This document shows positions 34,414 to 42,760 of a DNA stretch of 64,000 bases, in pieces. Below the pieces are notes generated by a model. It saw only the letters and a list, made by a program, of their open reading frames with translations, searched no databases and was not told where the DNA came from. The DNA is from CAYSRC01 sp964446385 (GTDB lineage: Bacteria; Bacillota; Clostridia; Oscillospirales; Ruminococcaceae): the NCBI GenBank assembly GCA_964446385.1, contig CAYUOH010000001.1, positions 124,001 through 188,000 on the forward strand, given 5' to 3'. Position numbers and translations under genes: made by a program. How positions within the stretch are numbered: position 1 is the stretch's first letter; each line of letters begins with the position of its first letter.

Positions 34414-35415
34414 ATGGATAAGCATGTAATGATTGTTGCCGAGGCCGGTGTAAATCACAACGGAAGCCTAAAGCTTGCCATGCAGATGGCAAAGGTTGCC
34501 AAAGAATGCGGTGCTGATATCGTAAAGTACCAGACTGCCATTCCCGAGTTGGTTATTTCTGTTTACGCACCCAAAGCGGAATACCAGAAGGAAACCACCG
34601 GCGACGCATCTTCACAGCTTGAAATGTGCAAGCAGCTTCATTTTGATTTTGAGAGTCACCGCAAACTGAAGGAATACTGCGACAGTATCGGCATCGAATA
34701 TATGTCCACTCCCTTTGATATCCCGAGCGTAAAGTTTCTCGGTGAACTGGGATGCAGATTTATCAAGGTACCCAGCGGAGAAATTACCAACTATCCTTAT
34801 CTTGTCGAAGTCGGCAAACTTCATCAGGATATCATCCTTTCCACCGGTATGAGTACAATTGATGAAATCCGTGACGCCATGGATCTTCTGAAAGCAAACG
34901 GATGCGGCAACATTACAGTTCTGCACTGCAACACCGAATATCCAACACCCTACCGCGATGTCAATCTGACGGCGATGTATGATATCCGGGATTCCCTGGG
35001 TGTGGAATACGGCCTTTCCGATCATTCCAACGGCTGGGAATGCGACGTTGCCGCTGCGGTAATGGGCGCTTCTATCATAGAAAAGCACTTTACGCTTGAC
35101 CGCAACATGGAGGGCCCGGACCATAAGGCTTCACTTGAGCCTCAGGAGCTTAAGGCCATGGTGAACGCAATCCGCCACGTTGAAGAGGCGATGGGCGACG
35201 GCGTAAAGGCCGTGACAGAGTCCGAGCGGAAAAACATGGACATAGCTCGCAAGAGCATTATTGCCGCAAGGCATATAGATAAAGGTGAAATCCTGTCAGA
35301 GGAAAACCTTACTACAAAGCGTCCCGGAAACGGAATCAATCCCATGAAATGGAACGAAGTCCTCGGAACCTCAGCTGTAAGGGATTTTGAAACCGACGAG
35401 CTTATTAAACTGTAA
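34414..35415 (+). CDS. legI: N,N'-diacetyllegionaminate synthase, NeuB family
   Basis: Condenses a 2,4-diacetamido-trideoxymannose with phosphoenolpyruvate to form the nine-carbon acid. The 333 residues show the NeuB barrel (VAEAGVNHNG 7-16, STPFDIPS, IKVPSGEITNYP, EKHFTLDRNMEGPDHKASL) and a C-terminal SAF/antifreeze-like domain (KSIIAARHIDKGEIL, KRPGNGI). Sialate, pseudaminate and legionaminate synthases are close relatives. The gene set here favours legionaminate. Confidence 0.92.
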   Translation: MDKHVMIVAEAGVNHNGSLKLAMQMAKVAKECGADIVKYQTAIPELVISVYAPKAEYQKETTGDASSQLEMCKQLHFDFESHRKLKEYCDSIGIEYMSTPFDIPSVKFLGELGCRFIKVPSGEITNYPYLVEVGKLHQDIILSTGMSTIDEIRDAMDLLKANGCGNITVLHCNTEYPTPYRDVNLTAMYDIRDSLGVEYGLSDHSNGWECDVAAAVMGASIIEKHFTLDRNMEGPDHKASLEPQELKAMVNAIRHVEEAMGDGVKAVTESERKNMDIARKSIIAARHIDKGEILSEENLTTKRPGNGINPMKWNEVLGTSAVRDFETDELIKL

Positions 35416-35416
35416 A

Positions 35417-36613
35417 ATGAAAAACAATTTAGAAAAGCTTACCGTGGTCACGGGAAGCCGCGCCGAATACGGGCTTCTGAAACCGGTTATAAAAAAACTA
35501 CTTACCCGCAAAGATATTATTACGGAAGTAATTGTAACCGGAGCACATTTGACTGAAAAATACGGGATGACTGTCTCCGAAATAGAAAGCGACGGTATTC
35601 CCATAACCCAAAAAATAGATATTCTTCTTTTCGAGGACTGCAAAACGCGCATATCCGACACGATCTCATACGCTGTAAAGGAATTTACATGCTGTCTGAG
35701 GAATCATAAACCCGATTGCGTTCTGGTACTAGGGGACAGATACGAGATATTCGCTTTTTCGCTTTCTGCATCCGTTTTAGGTATACCTTTAGCCCATATT
35801 TCCGGCGGAGACGTAACACTCGGATCCGCTGACGACTGGTACCGGCATTGCATCACGAAGATGTCGGCTCTGCATTTTCCGGCATGCATGGACTCGCGTG
35901 ACCGGTTAATCCGCATGGGTGAGAATCCGAAAAGAGTGTTTATGGTCGGCGGACTTGGGGACGAAAATATTCGCACTACCCCGCTTATGAGCCTCGGAGA
36001 ACTGTCGGAGTCGGTCGGATTCAATCTTTCAAGGCCTTTTGCTCTCGTCACATACCACCCCGAGACCGATATAAACGCCTGTGACCCCACCACAGGGGCA
36101 AAAAGCATGCTTTCTGCGATGGAAACGCTCAACAGGGAAACAGGCCTTGTCTATCTTATAACCGAATCAAACGCCGATAACGGCGGCGCAGAGGTGAACG
36201 CACAGCTACACCTTTGGCACGTGGCGCTTCCTGATATTTCAATAGTGGTTAAAAGCTTGGGATCAAAACGTTATATTTCCGCAATGTCCGCTGCGGTTAT
36301 GGTAGTGGGTAACTCATCAAGCGGAGTGGTGGAAACCCCATCTTTCAAGGTGCCCTGCGTGAATATAGGAAATCGCCAGACGGGGCGTGAGGTCTGCAGC
36401 AACGTAATCTGCTGTGCTGCCGATACCGAAGCGATTGAATGTGCAATGCGGCGTGCCCTTTCTCCGGAATTCATTGAGACTGCCTCAAAAACTGTAAGCC
36501 CGTATTACGGAAAAAACACGAGCGGAGATATAGCGGACATTACGGTTGAAATGATCCGTTCAGGTGAGTTGAAACAAACTAAAATATTTTACGATTTACC
36601 GGAAGGGAAATAA
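35417..36613 (+). CDS. legG: Hydrolysing nucleotide-sugar 2-epimerase, NeuC/LegG type
   Basis: A 398-residue GT-B-fold epimerase that removes the nucleotide and inverts C2, giving the mannose-configured substrate of LegI. The start VVTGSRAEYGLLKPV (10-24), DRYE block VLGDRYEIFAFS (about 100-111), HISGGDVT and NSSSGVVETP (about 297-306) are family marks. The frame opens at a TTG at 35387 inside legI. The ATG at 35417, one base after the legI stop, gives the conserved N-terminus, so translation is coupled. Confidence 0.9.
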   Translation: MKNNLEKLTVVTGSRAEYGLLKPVIKKLLTRKDIITEVIVTGAHLTEKYGMTVSEIESDGIPITQKIDILLFEDCKTRISDTISYAVKEFTCCLRNHKPDCVLVLGDRYEIFAFSLSASVLGIPLAHISGGDVTLGSADDWYRHCITKMSALHFPACMDSRDRLIRMGENPKRVFMVGGLGDENIRTTPLMSLGELSESVGFNLSRPFALVTYHPETDINACDPTTGAKSMLSAMETLNRETGLVYLITESNADNGGAEVNAQLHLWHVALPDISIVVKSLGSKRYISAMSAAVMVVGNSSSGVVETPSFKVPCVNIGNRQTGREVCSNVICCAADTEAIECAMRRALSPEFIETASKTVSPYYGKNTSGDIADITVEMIRSGELKQTKIFYDLPEGK

Positions 36614-36614
36614 T

Positions 36615-37610
36615 ATGAATATTCTGATTGTCGGTCTCGGAAGCATGGGAAAGCGCAGAGCCCGTCTTATTGCGGGAATGCGTACGGAATGTACGGTATA
36701 CGGCGTGGATTCATCCGCCGAAAGACGGGTCGAGGCGAACCAAAAGGGAATAATTCCTTATGAAAGCATAGAAGCCGTACTTGCGGTAACTAAGATAGAC
36801 GCCGGGTTGGTATGTACCGCTCCAGTATCCCACAGTGCCATTATCACGGAGCTTCTTGAAAAAGGTATCCCCGTATTTTCCGAGCTTAATCTTGTGGACG
36901 ACGGATACGACAGAAACATTTCCCTTGCCCAGAAAAAAAACGTAAAACTGTTCCTTTCCTCAACAATGCTTTACCGCGGGGAGACACGCTACATAAAAGA
37001 ACAGGTTGACGGGTTCAGAGATGACAGCGGAAAAAACGTCAACTATATTTACCATATCGGACAGTATTTGCCCGATTGGCATCCCTGGGAAAACTATAAA
37101 AACTTCTTTGTTTCCAATCCCCGCACAGGCGGAGTAAGAGAGATTATGGCAATCGACATGCCCTGGCTTGCGGGTGTATTCGGGGAAATCGAAGATTTCA
37201 AAGTATTGAGTAACTCTGTATCCGGTCTGGAACTCGGGTATCCCGACACGACCATGCTCATTCTGCGGCATAGGGGCGGCACATTGGGAACCCTTATTGT
37301 TGACGTGGTTTCTCCAAAAGCCGTTCGAAACTTCGAATGCTTCGGCGAGGGAATCCATCTGTTCTGGGAGGGCAACCCCAAAAGCTTATATAAGTTCAAT
37401 AATGAAACAAAACAGAAGGACCCTGTCAATACCTATATGAAATACGAACAGGATCCGCGTTACAGCGACAACATCGTTGAAACGGCATACGTTGACGAGC
37501 TTCAGGATTTCTTCGATATGCTGGAAAAGAATACGACGCCGCTGTGGTCTTTTGAGAAAGATAAGGCTCTTATAAATCTGTTCGATAAGATAGAACAATG
37601 CGGGAAATAA
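36615..37610 (+). CDS. Gfo/Idh/MocA family oxidoreductase 1
   Basis: A 331-residue NAD(P)-dependent sugar oxidoreductase. The Rossmann start ILIVGLGSMGKRRARLI (3-19) and the C-terminal sheet domain are typical. Family members oxidise, reduce or epimerise sugar nucleotides. The gene begins 1 base after legG and ends 3 bases before a second member of the same family, which shares only part of its sequence. The role in the pathway is not set: it may act on the precursor or on the finished acid. A conserved lysine of the usual E-K-P motif is not evident (SELNLVDDG is found at that place). Confidence 0.8.
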   Translation: MNILIVGLGSMGKRRARLIAGMRTECTVYGVDSSAERRVEANQKGIIPYESIEAVLAVTKIDAGLVCTAPVSHSAIITELLEKGIPVFSELNLVDDGYDRNISLAQKKNVKLFLSSTMLYRGETRYIKEQVDGFRDDSGKNVNYIYHIGQYLPDWHPWENYKNFFVSNPRTGGVREIMAIDMPWLAGVFGEIEDFKVLSNSVSGLELGYPDTTMLILRHRGGTLGTLIVDVVSPKAVRNFECFGEGIHLFWEGNPKSLYKFNNETKQKDPVNTYMKYEQDPRYSDNIVETAYVDELQDFFDMLEKNTTPLWSFEKDKALINLFDKIEQCGK

Positions 37611-37613
37611 AAT

Positions 37614-38576
37614 ATGAAACTTGACGTTTTATTTATCGGTCTCGGGTCCATCGGCTCCAGACATCTTAAAAACCTATCCGAAATCTGCCGTGAGCGCAGA
37701 ATAGAGCTTAACGTTACCGCACTGCGCAGCGACCTTAATCGTGCGCTCCGGGAAGGCGTGGAGGAACTTTTAAGTGTACAGCTGCCCGACCTGGGTGAAG
37801 AGATAACCGGCCATTACGATATTGCGTTTGTTACCAATCCTACCTCTCTGCACGCCGATACGGTCATGCGCCTTAAAGGGAAGGCGGACGCTCTGTTTGT
37901 GGAAAAACCTATATTTTCCAACGACTGTATAAACCTGGAAATCGATAAGGTTTTCGGCAGCAGCGCCAGGGCTTACGTCGCCGCCCCGATGAGATACAGC
38001 ACGGTTATGCTGGCCGCGAAGGAGTATCTTGACAGCCATCCTGACAAAAGACCATTCTGCGCAAGAGCCATCAGCTCAAGTTACCTTCCGGATTGGAGGC
38101 AAGGCGTGGATTACCGTAAGGTATACTCCGCACGCCGTGAGCTCGGCGGAGGTGTGACCATCGACCTTATTCACGAATGGGATTATCTCTGCTTCCTCTT
38201 CGGCAAGCCCGAAAAGGTTTATAATTTCAAGGGTACCTATTCCGGACTTGAGATAAACAGCGATGACCTCAGCGTGTATATCGCGAAATACCCGACCATG
38301 CTTGCCGAGCTTCATCTCGACTACTTTGGGCGGAAAAACACAAGATATCTTGAGGTGTATTTCGAAGACGGAACGCTGCGCGTGGATTTCATCAATATGA
38401 ACGTGGAATACCCTGACGGAACGGTAAAGCATTTCGAGGATACGACCGCTGAATGGTACATCAGAGAGATGAACACATTCCTTGATTTCATCCTTTCCGA
38501 TGCCGAAGAAAGCAGCAACACTCCCCGAGAAGCGCTTGATACTTTGAAAATAACATTAGCGGAGGAAGACCGATGA
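37614..38576 (+). CDS. Gfo/Idh/MocA family oxidoreductase 2
   Basis: A 320-residue member of the same family as the gene before it, with Rossmann motif LFIGLGSIGSRHLKNL (5-20) and the catalytic EKP motif in LFVEKPIF (about 94-101), which the first copy lacks. D-x-x-H-E-W (DLIHEWDYL near 183) may hold catalytic residues. The two may form a hetero-oligomer in which only this one is a normal dehydrogenase. It overlaps legF by 4 bases. Confidence 0.8.
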   Translation: MKLDVLFIGLGSIGSRHLKNLSEICRERRIELNVTALRSDLNRALREGVEELLSVQLPDLGEEITGHYDIAFVTNPTSLHADTVMRLKGKADALFVEKPIFSNDCINLEIDKVFGSSARAYVAAPMRYSTVMLAAKEYLDSHPDKRPFCARAISSSYLPDWRQGVDYRKVYSARRELGGGVTIDLIHEWDYLCFLFGKPEKVYNFKGTYSGLEINSDDLSVYIAKYPTMLAELHLDYFGRKNTRYLEVYFEDGTLRVDFINMNVEYPDGTVKHFEDTTAEWYIREMNTFLDFILSDAEESSNTPREALDTLKITLAEEDR

Positions 38577-39331
38577 AATGCATTTTAATCACTGTCTGCG
38601 GAAGAGCCGGCAGCAAAGGTTTTAAAAACAAGAACCTGAAGACTTTCTGCGGATATCCGCTTGTGTATTATACACTTTCTGCCGCGGAGCTTTTCGCGAA
38701 GCAGACGGATGATAGGGTAGACGTCTGCCTTAATACTGACAGCGACCTACTGGCGAAACTTGTGGCCGACAAATATCCTGAAGTAACGTTCCTTCCCAGA
38801 GGCGAGGAACTCGGCGGCGACAGTGTGCCCAAAATGGCGGTTTTCCAGGATTCAATGCGCCGCATGGAGGAAAAGAACGGAATTAAGTATGATTATCTGA
38901 TTGATCTTGATATCACAAGTCCCCTTAGACGGATAAAAGACCTTGCGGGCGCATACGAAAAGAAAAAAATGCGTGAGGATATCGACCTTGTATTCTCGGT
39001 AACCGATTCGCGCAGAAATCCCTATTTCAATATGGCAAAGGACTGCGGGGACCATGTGGAACAAGTTCTCAGGTCTAATTTCACTGCGCGTCAGCAGGCT
39101 CCGAAAATATACGATGTAAACGCAAGCCTTTACATATTTGACCGCGATTATCTGGTGTCCGACAACTCTTCGTTTATCTGGAACTCACGCATAGATGTTG
39201 TTGTAATGAAAGACACCGCAGTGCTGGATATTGACTCGGAGGAGGATTACGAACTTCTCCAGTTAATAGCCGGTTACATCTACGAAAACGACCCCGAGTT
39301 TGCGGAAATAAAGGACAATATAAGGAAATAG
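38573..39331 (+). CDS. legF: CMP-legionaminate cytidylyltransferase (NeuA/LegF type)
   Basis: Activates the acid with CTP to CMP-sugar, the donor for surface glycosylation. The 252-residue protein shows the CTP-binding start ITVCGRAGSKGFKNKNLK (6-23), the block LDITSPLR (about 104-111), SRRNPYFNM and NASLYIFDRDYL (about 184-195), all typical of acylneuraminate cytidylyltransferases. It ends the operon, and a strong terminator follows 9 bases after the stop. Confidence 0.92.
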   Translation: MKCILITVCGRAGSKGFKNKNLKTFCGYPLVYYTLSAAELFAKQTDDRVDVCLNTDSDLLAKLVADKYPEVTFLPRGEELGGDSVPKMAVFQDSMRRMEEKNGIKYDYLIDLDITSPLRRIKDLAGAYEKKKMREDIDLVFSVTDSRRNPYFNMAKDCGDHVEQVLRSNFTARQQAPKIYDVNASLYIFDRDYLVSDNSSFIWNSRIDVVVMKDTAVLDIDSEEDYELLQLIAGYIYENDPEFAEIKDNIRK

Positions 39332-39340
39332 AAAAGTATA

Positions 39341-39380
39341 TTAAAACCGGTCTGCAGAGAAATCTGCGGACCGGTTTTAA
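39341..39380 (+). terminator. Terminator of the nonulosonate operon
   Basis: Eighteen-base arms beginning TTAAAACCGGTCTGCAGA with one T-G pair and a GAAA loop. The remaining 245 bases up to the carboxylesterase hold a TATAAT at 39550-39555 with no clear -35 and nothing else recognised. Confidence 0.85.
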
Positions 39381-39625
39381 TGTACTGCGGTCTGCACGGA
39401 AGTGCGCACAGAGGGCTTATTCGTTTGTTCTTCGGTATAGTGTTGCGCGGCAGATCTTTATTCTTATCATACAAAACAATTATCAGGGTTTAATTCTGTT
39501 AAAAGTAATGAATTTTATACTGCCGGATGACTGAAAGATAGTAAAGGTGTATAATCCATATAACTGCATTTATGCAATGTGGAAAGAATATTCTATACCT
39601 TAATTTCGAAAGAGAGGACCATTTA

Positions 39626-41149
39626 ATGTTAAGAGTTACCAAGACCGAAAACGGTATGGTAAAGGGCTTCCCCGGTACCGATCAGCGTATCACAGTATTC
39701 AAGGGCGTACCCTTTGCCGACAACACTTCCGGTGAAAACCGCTGGCGCGCTCCTCAGCCTGCCAAGAACTGGGAAGGCATAAGAGAATGCTATGAGTTCG
39801 CTCCCATCACCATGCAGGGCATCCCCGGAAAAGACCCTAATGCATTCTATTCCAAGGAATGGAACGTAGACCCCGAGATTCGAATAAGCGAGGACGGCTG
39901 CCTTTGTGTCAACATCTGGACACCCGCAAAGTCCGTCGATGAAAAGCTTCCAGTTATGGTATGGATTTTCGGCGGCGGCCTTTTCGAAGGCAACTGCTGC
40001 GAGATGGAGTTTGACGGCGAGCGTATCGCTCACCGTGGCTGTGTTCTGGTTACCGTTGCATACCGTGTAAACGCGTTCGGTTTCCTCTGCCATCCTGAAA
40101 TTACTGCTGAGAACCCCGATGCTCCCGCAAACTTCGGTTTCCTGGATCAGCGCGCTGGTATCCAGTGGGTTAAACGCAACATAGCCGACTTCGGCGGCGA
40201 TCCCCAAAACATCACCATTTTAGGCCAGTCCTCCGGCGGCGTAAGCGTATTTTCTCAGATGTGCTCCGAGACAACCGACGGTCTGTTCCAGAAGGCTGTT
40301 ATCCAATCCTCTGCAGGAGGTAGTCTGATTTCTGAATATCCTCACACGATGTTCGGCCACAACCGCAATCTTGCCGACGCCGAGAAAGCAGGTGTCGAAT
40401 TCTTTGAAAAGCTCGGTGTCAAGACTCTTGCCGAGGCCAGAGCTCTTCCCGCCGAATTCGTACGTGACAAGGCTGTAGAGAATCGTACACTCTTCAATTC
40501 CGTTGTCGACGATAAGTTCCTGACAATGGAAATCGAAGGCTATCTGATGAAGGATAAGCTTCACAGTGTACCTCTCATCCTCGGCTGGACCGGCGACGAG
40601 TTTGTAATGTCCCCCGAAGAGAATTCCCTAGACGCTCTTACCGCCTTCTCCAACAAGCTGATGGGCGACAAAGCCGACGAGTTTACCGAAGTTGTCAAGA
40701 AGGTTGGAGGAGACCTGAAGAAGGCCGCTGCCATCAATATCAACGAGACAGCCGCACGTGCCGTTGCTGACGTATTCAACAAACAAGGCCGTACAATCTA
40801 TATTTACAACTTTGACCCCGAAATTCCTGGAGACAATGCCGGTTCCTTCCATTCCAGCGACCTGTGGTTCACCTTCGAAACCTTAATGAAGTGCTGGAGA
40901 CCCTTTGACGGCCATCACTATGATCTGGCCCGCAAAATGTGCAACTACTGGACCAACTTTGCCAAGACCGGCAACCCCAACGGTAAAGACGCCGACGGTA
41001 CCCCTATGGTAGAGTGGAACGCCTACTCCCCCGAAAACCGGCGTGAAATCCAGTTCTTTGATGAGATAAACATGGCTTCGACAGACGCTCCCGCTGCAGT
41101 TGACTATGTCGTAAAGGAAAACCTGAAGGTTTACGAGAAACGCAACTGA
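39626..41149 (+). CDS. Type-B carboxylesterase, tandem copy 1
   Basis: A 507-residue type-B carboxylesterase. The oxyanion loop is FGGG (115-118), where most relatives have HGGG. The nucleophile is serine 202 in GQSSGG, and the likely histidine is in FHSSDLWF. There is no signal peptide. It is a close paralogue of the next gene, nearly identical in the segment after GDNAGSFHSSDLW. AGAGGA precedes the ATG at 39626, and the frame open from 39572 is not used. Codon choice is strongly biased, as in well-expressed genes. Confidence 0.9.
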   Translation: MLRVTKTENGMVKGFPGTDQRITVFKGVPFADNTSGENRWRAPQPAKNWEGIRECYEFAPITMQGIPGKDPNAFYSKEWNVDPEIRISEDGCLCVNIWTPAKSVDEKLPVMVWIFGGGLFEGNCCEMEFDGERIAHRGCVLVTVAYRVNAFGFLCHPEITAENPDAPANFGFLDQRAGIQWVKRNIADFGGDPQNITILGQSSGGVSVFSQMCSETTDGLFQKAVIQSSAGGSLISEYPHTMFGHNRNLADAEKAGVEFFEKLGVKTLAEARALPAEFVRDKAVENRTLFNSVVDDKFLTMEIEGYLMKDKLHSVPLILGWTGDEFVMSPEENSLDALTAFSNKLMGDKADEFTEVVKKVGGDLKKAAAININETAARAVADVFNKQGRTIYIYNFDPEIPGDNAGSFHSSDLWFTFETLMKCWRPFDGHHYDLARKMCNYWTNFAKTGNPNGKDADGTPMVEWNAYSPENRREIQFFDEINMASTDAPAAVDYVVKENLKVYEKRN

Positions 41150-41197
41150 TTAACTGTTATTAATTCTTTCACGTAATTTGGAAAGGGAATATCTACT

Positions 41198-42706
41198 ATG
41201 TTAAGACAGACAAAAACAGAAAACGGACATGTAAAGGGCACACCGGGTACCGACGCCCGTATTACCGTTTACAAGGGCGTCCCCTTCGCGGATGATACCG
41301 GTTACGAGAACCGCTGGCGCACACCACAACCCGCAAAGAACTGGGAAGGTGTTCGCGAGTGCAGCGAATTCGGACCTATTCCCATGCAGAGAATCCCCGG
41401 ACGCGATCCCAACGCTTTCTATGCCAAGGAATGGCACGTGGATCCCCAGGTCCTCATGGGTGAGGACTGCCTCAGAGCCAACATCTGGACACCTGCAAAG
41501 TCCGCCGATGAAAAGCTTCCTGTAATGATCTGGATTTTCGGCGGTGGCCTTATGGAAGGCTATCCCCACGAGATGGAATTCGACGGAGAGCGTATTGCCT
41601 CGCGCGGTGTAATCCTTGTTTCCATCGGATACAGGCTGAACATATTCGGCCAGCTGTGCCATCCCGAGCTTACCGCCACACAGCCCGACGCACCCTCAAA
41701 CTTCTGCTTTCTTGATCAGGCATACGGTATTGCTTGGGTAAAGCGCAACATCGCCAATTTCGGCGGCGACCCCGAAAACATCACTATCTTCGGTCAGTCC
41801 GCAGGCGGCGCATCCGTTCTTACACAGATGTGCGCAAAGCAAACCGAGGGTCTTTTCCAGAAGTGTATTGTTGAGTCCTTCAACCCAGTCAATCCATCCA
41901 TCCCCACCTCAATGGGATTTCCCGAGCATACTTTTGCCGACGTGGAACAGATGGGCGTCAAGTTCTTTGATATGCTTGGCGTAAAGACTCTTGAAGAAGC
42001 CCGTAAACTGGATGCCCAGTTCATTATGGACAAATACAATGAGAGCGGTCTGTTCATCAACAACATCAACGATCCCAAATTCGTTCCGACTCCCATTGCA
42101 GAAAAACTGCTAGCCAATGACTTCCAGGATGTTCAGTTCATTATCGGCAACACACTCGACGAGTTTACAGTTGGCCCCAATTGCGAGGACGAAGCCGGTG
42201 TTATGGCCTGGATCGACGAGCATTATGGTGAATATGCCGACGGCTTTAAAAAGCTGGTCAAAGAGTCCGGTTTGCCCTTGAAGCAGGCTGCGACAGTATC
42301 CCGTGTAGCTCTCGGCAACGAGATTCTGGTCAACGAGCTTGCCAAGTTGGGACGCAAGTTCTACTTCTACAATTTCGATCCCGAAATCCCCGGAGACAAT
42401 GCCGGTTCGTTCCATTCCAGCGACCTGTGGTTCGAGTTCGAAACACTTATGAAGTGCTGGAGACCTTTTGATGGCCATCATTATGATCTTGCCCGTAAAA
42501 TGTGCAACTACTGGACCAATTTTGCCAAGACAGGTGACCCCAACGGCAACGATGCCGACGGTACGCCGATGCCTCACTGGGATCCGGTTACAACCGAGAA
42601 GCCTTATGCCATCCAGTTCCTTGATGACATCAGCATGGGTACCGGTCACCACAACGAAAGAGACGCTTATGTCTTTGACATCTATTATAAACAGCATCAG
42701 AACTAA
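41198..42706 (+). CDS. Type-B carboxylesterase, tandem copy 2
   Basis: A 502-residue paralogue of the gene at 39626, starting 48 bases after its stop. The loop is FGGG (114-117), the nucleophile is serine 201 in GQSAGG, and FHSSDLWF with GHHYDLARKMCNYWTNF is almost the same as in copy 1. The middle region (about 210-370) differs much more, which suggests divergent substrate pockets on a shared core. GGAAAGGG precedes the ATG. It ends the pair, and a terminator follows. Confidence 0.9.
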   Translation: MLRQTKTENGHVKGTPGTDARITVYKGVPFADDTGYENRWRTPQPAKNWEGVRECSEFGPIPMQRIPGRDPNAFYAKEWHVDPQVLMGEDCLRANIWTPAKSADEKLPVMIWIFGGGLMEGYPHEMEFDGERIASRGVILVSIGYRLNIFGQLCHPELTATQPDAPSNFCFLDQAYGIAWVKRNIANFGGDPENITIFGQSAGGASVLTQMCAKQTEGLFQKCIVESFNPVNPSIPTSMGFPEHTFADVEQMGVKFFDMLGVKTLEEARKLDAQFIMDKYNESGLFINNINDPKFVPTPIAEKLLANDFQDVQFIIGNTLDEFTVGPNCEDEAGVMAWIDEHYGEYADGFKKLVKESGLPLKQAATVSRVALGNEILVNELAKLGRKFYFYNFDPEIPGDNAGSFHSSDLWFEFETLMKCWRPFDGHHYDLARKMCNYWTNFAKTGDPNGNDADGTPMPHWDPVTTEKPYAIQFLDDISMGTGHHNERDAYVFDIYYKQHQN

Positions 42707-42716
42707 TTCATATTTA

Positions 42717-42748
42717 AAAGAACCCGCACCTCATGGTGCGGGTTCTTT
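42717..42748. terminator. Bidirectional terminator between carboxylesterases
   Basis: Perfect 14-base arms AAAGAACCCGCACC / GGTGCGGGTTCTTT with a TCAT loop, between convergent genes. Confidence 0.88.
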
Positions 42749-42760
42749 GTTTGCTTGATA

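Noticed and set aside
39629..40207. Minus-strand frame of 192 codons inside the carboxylesterase
   Set aside because: Antisense to a gene with a full catalytic set. The same kind of shadow appears in the paralogue at 41201-41662 and 42110-42697.
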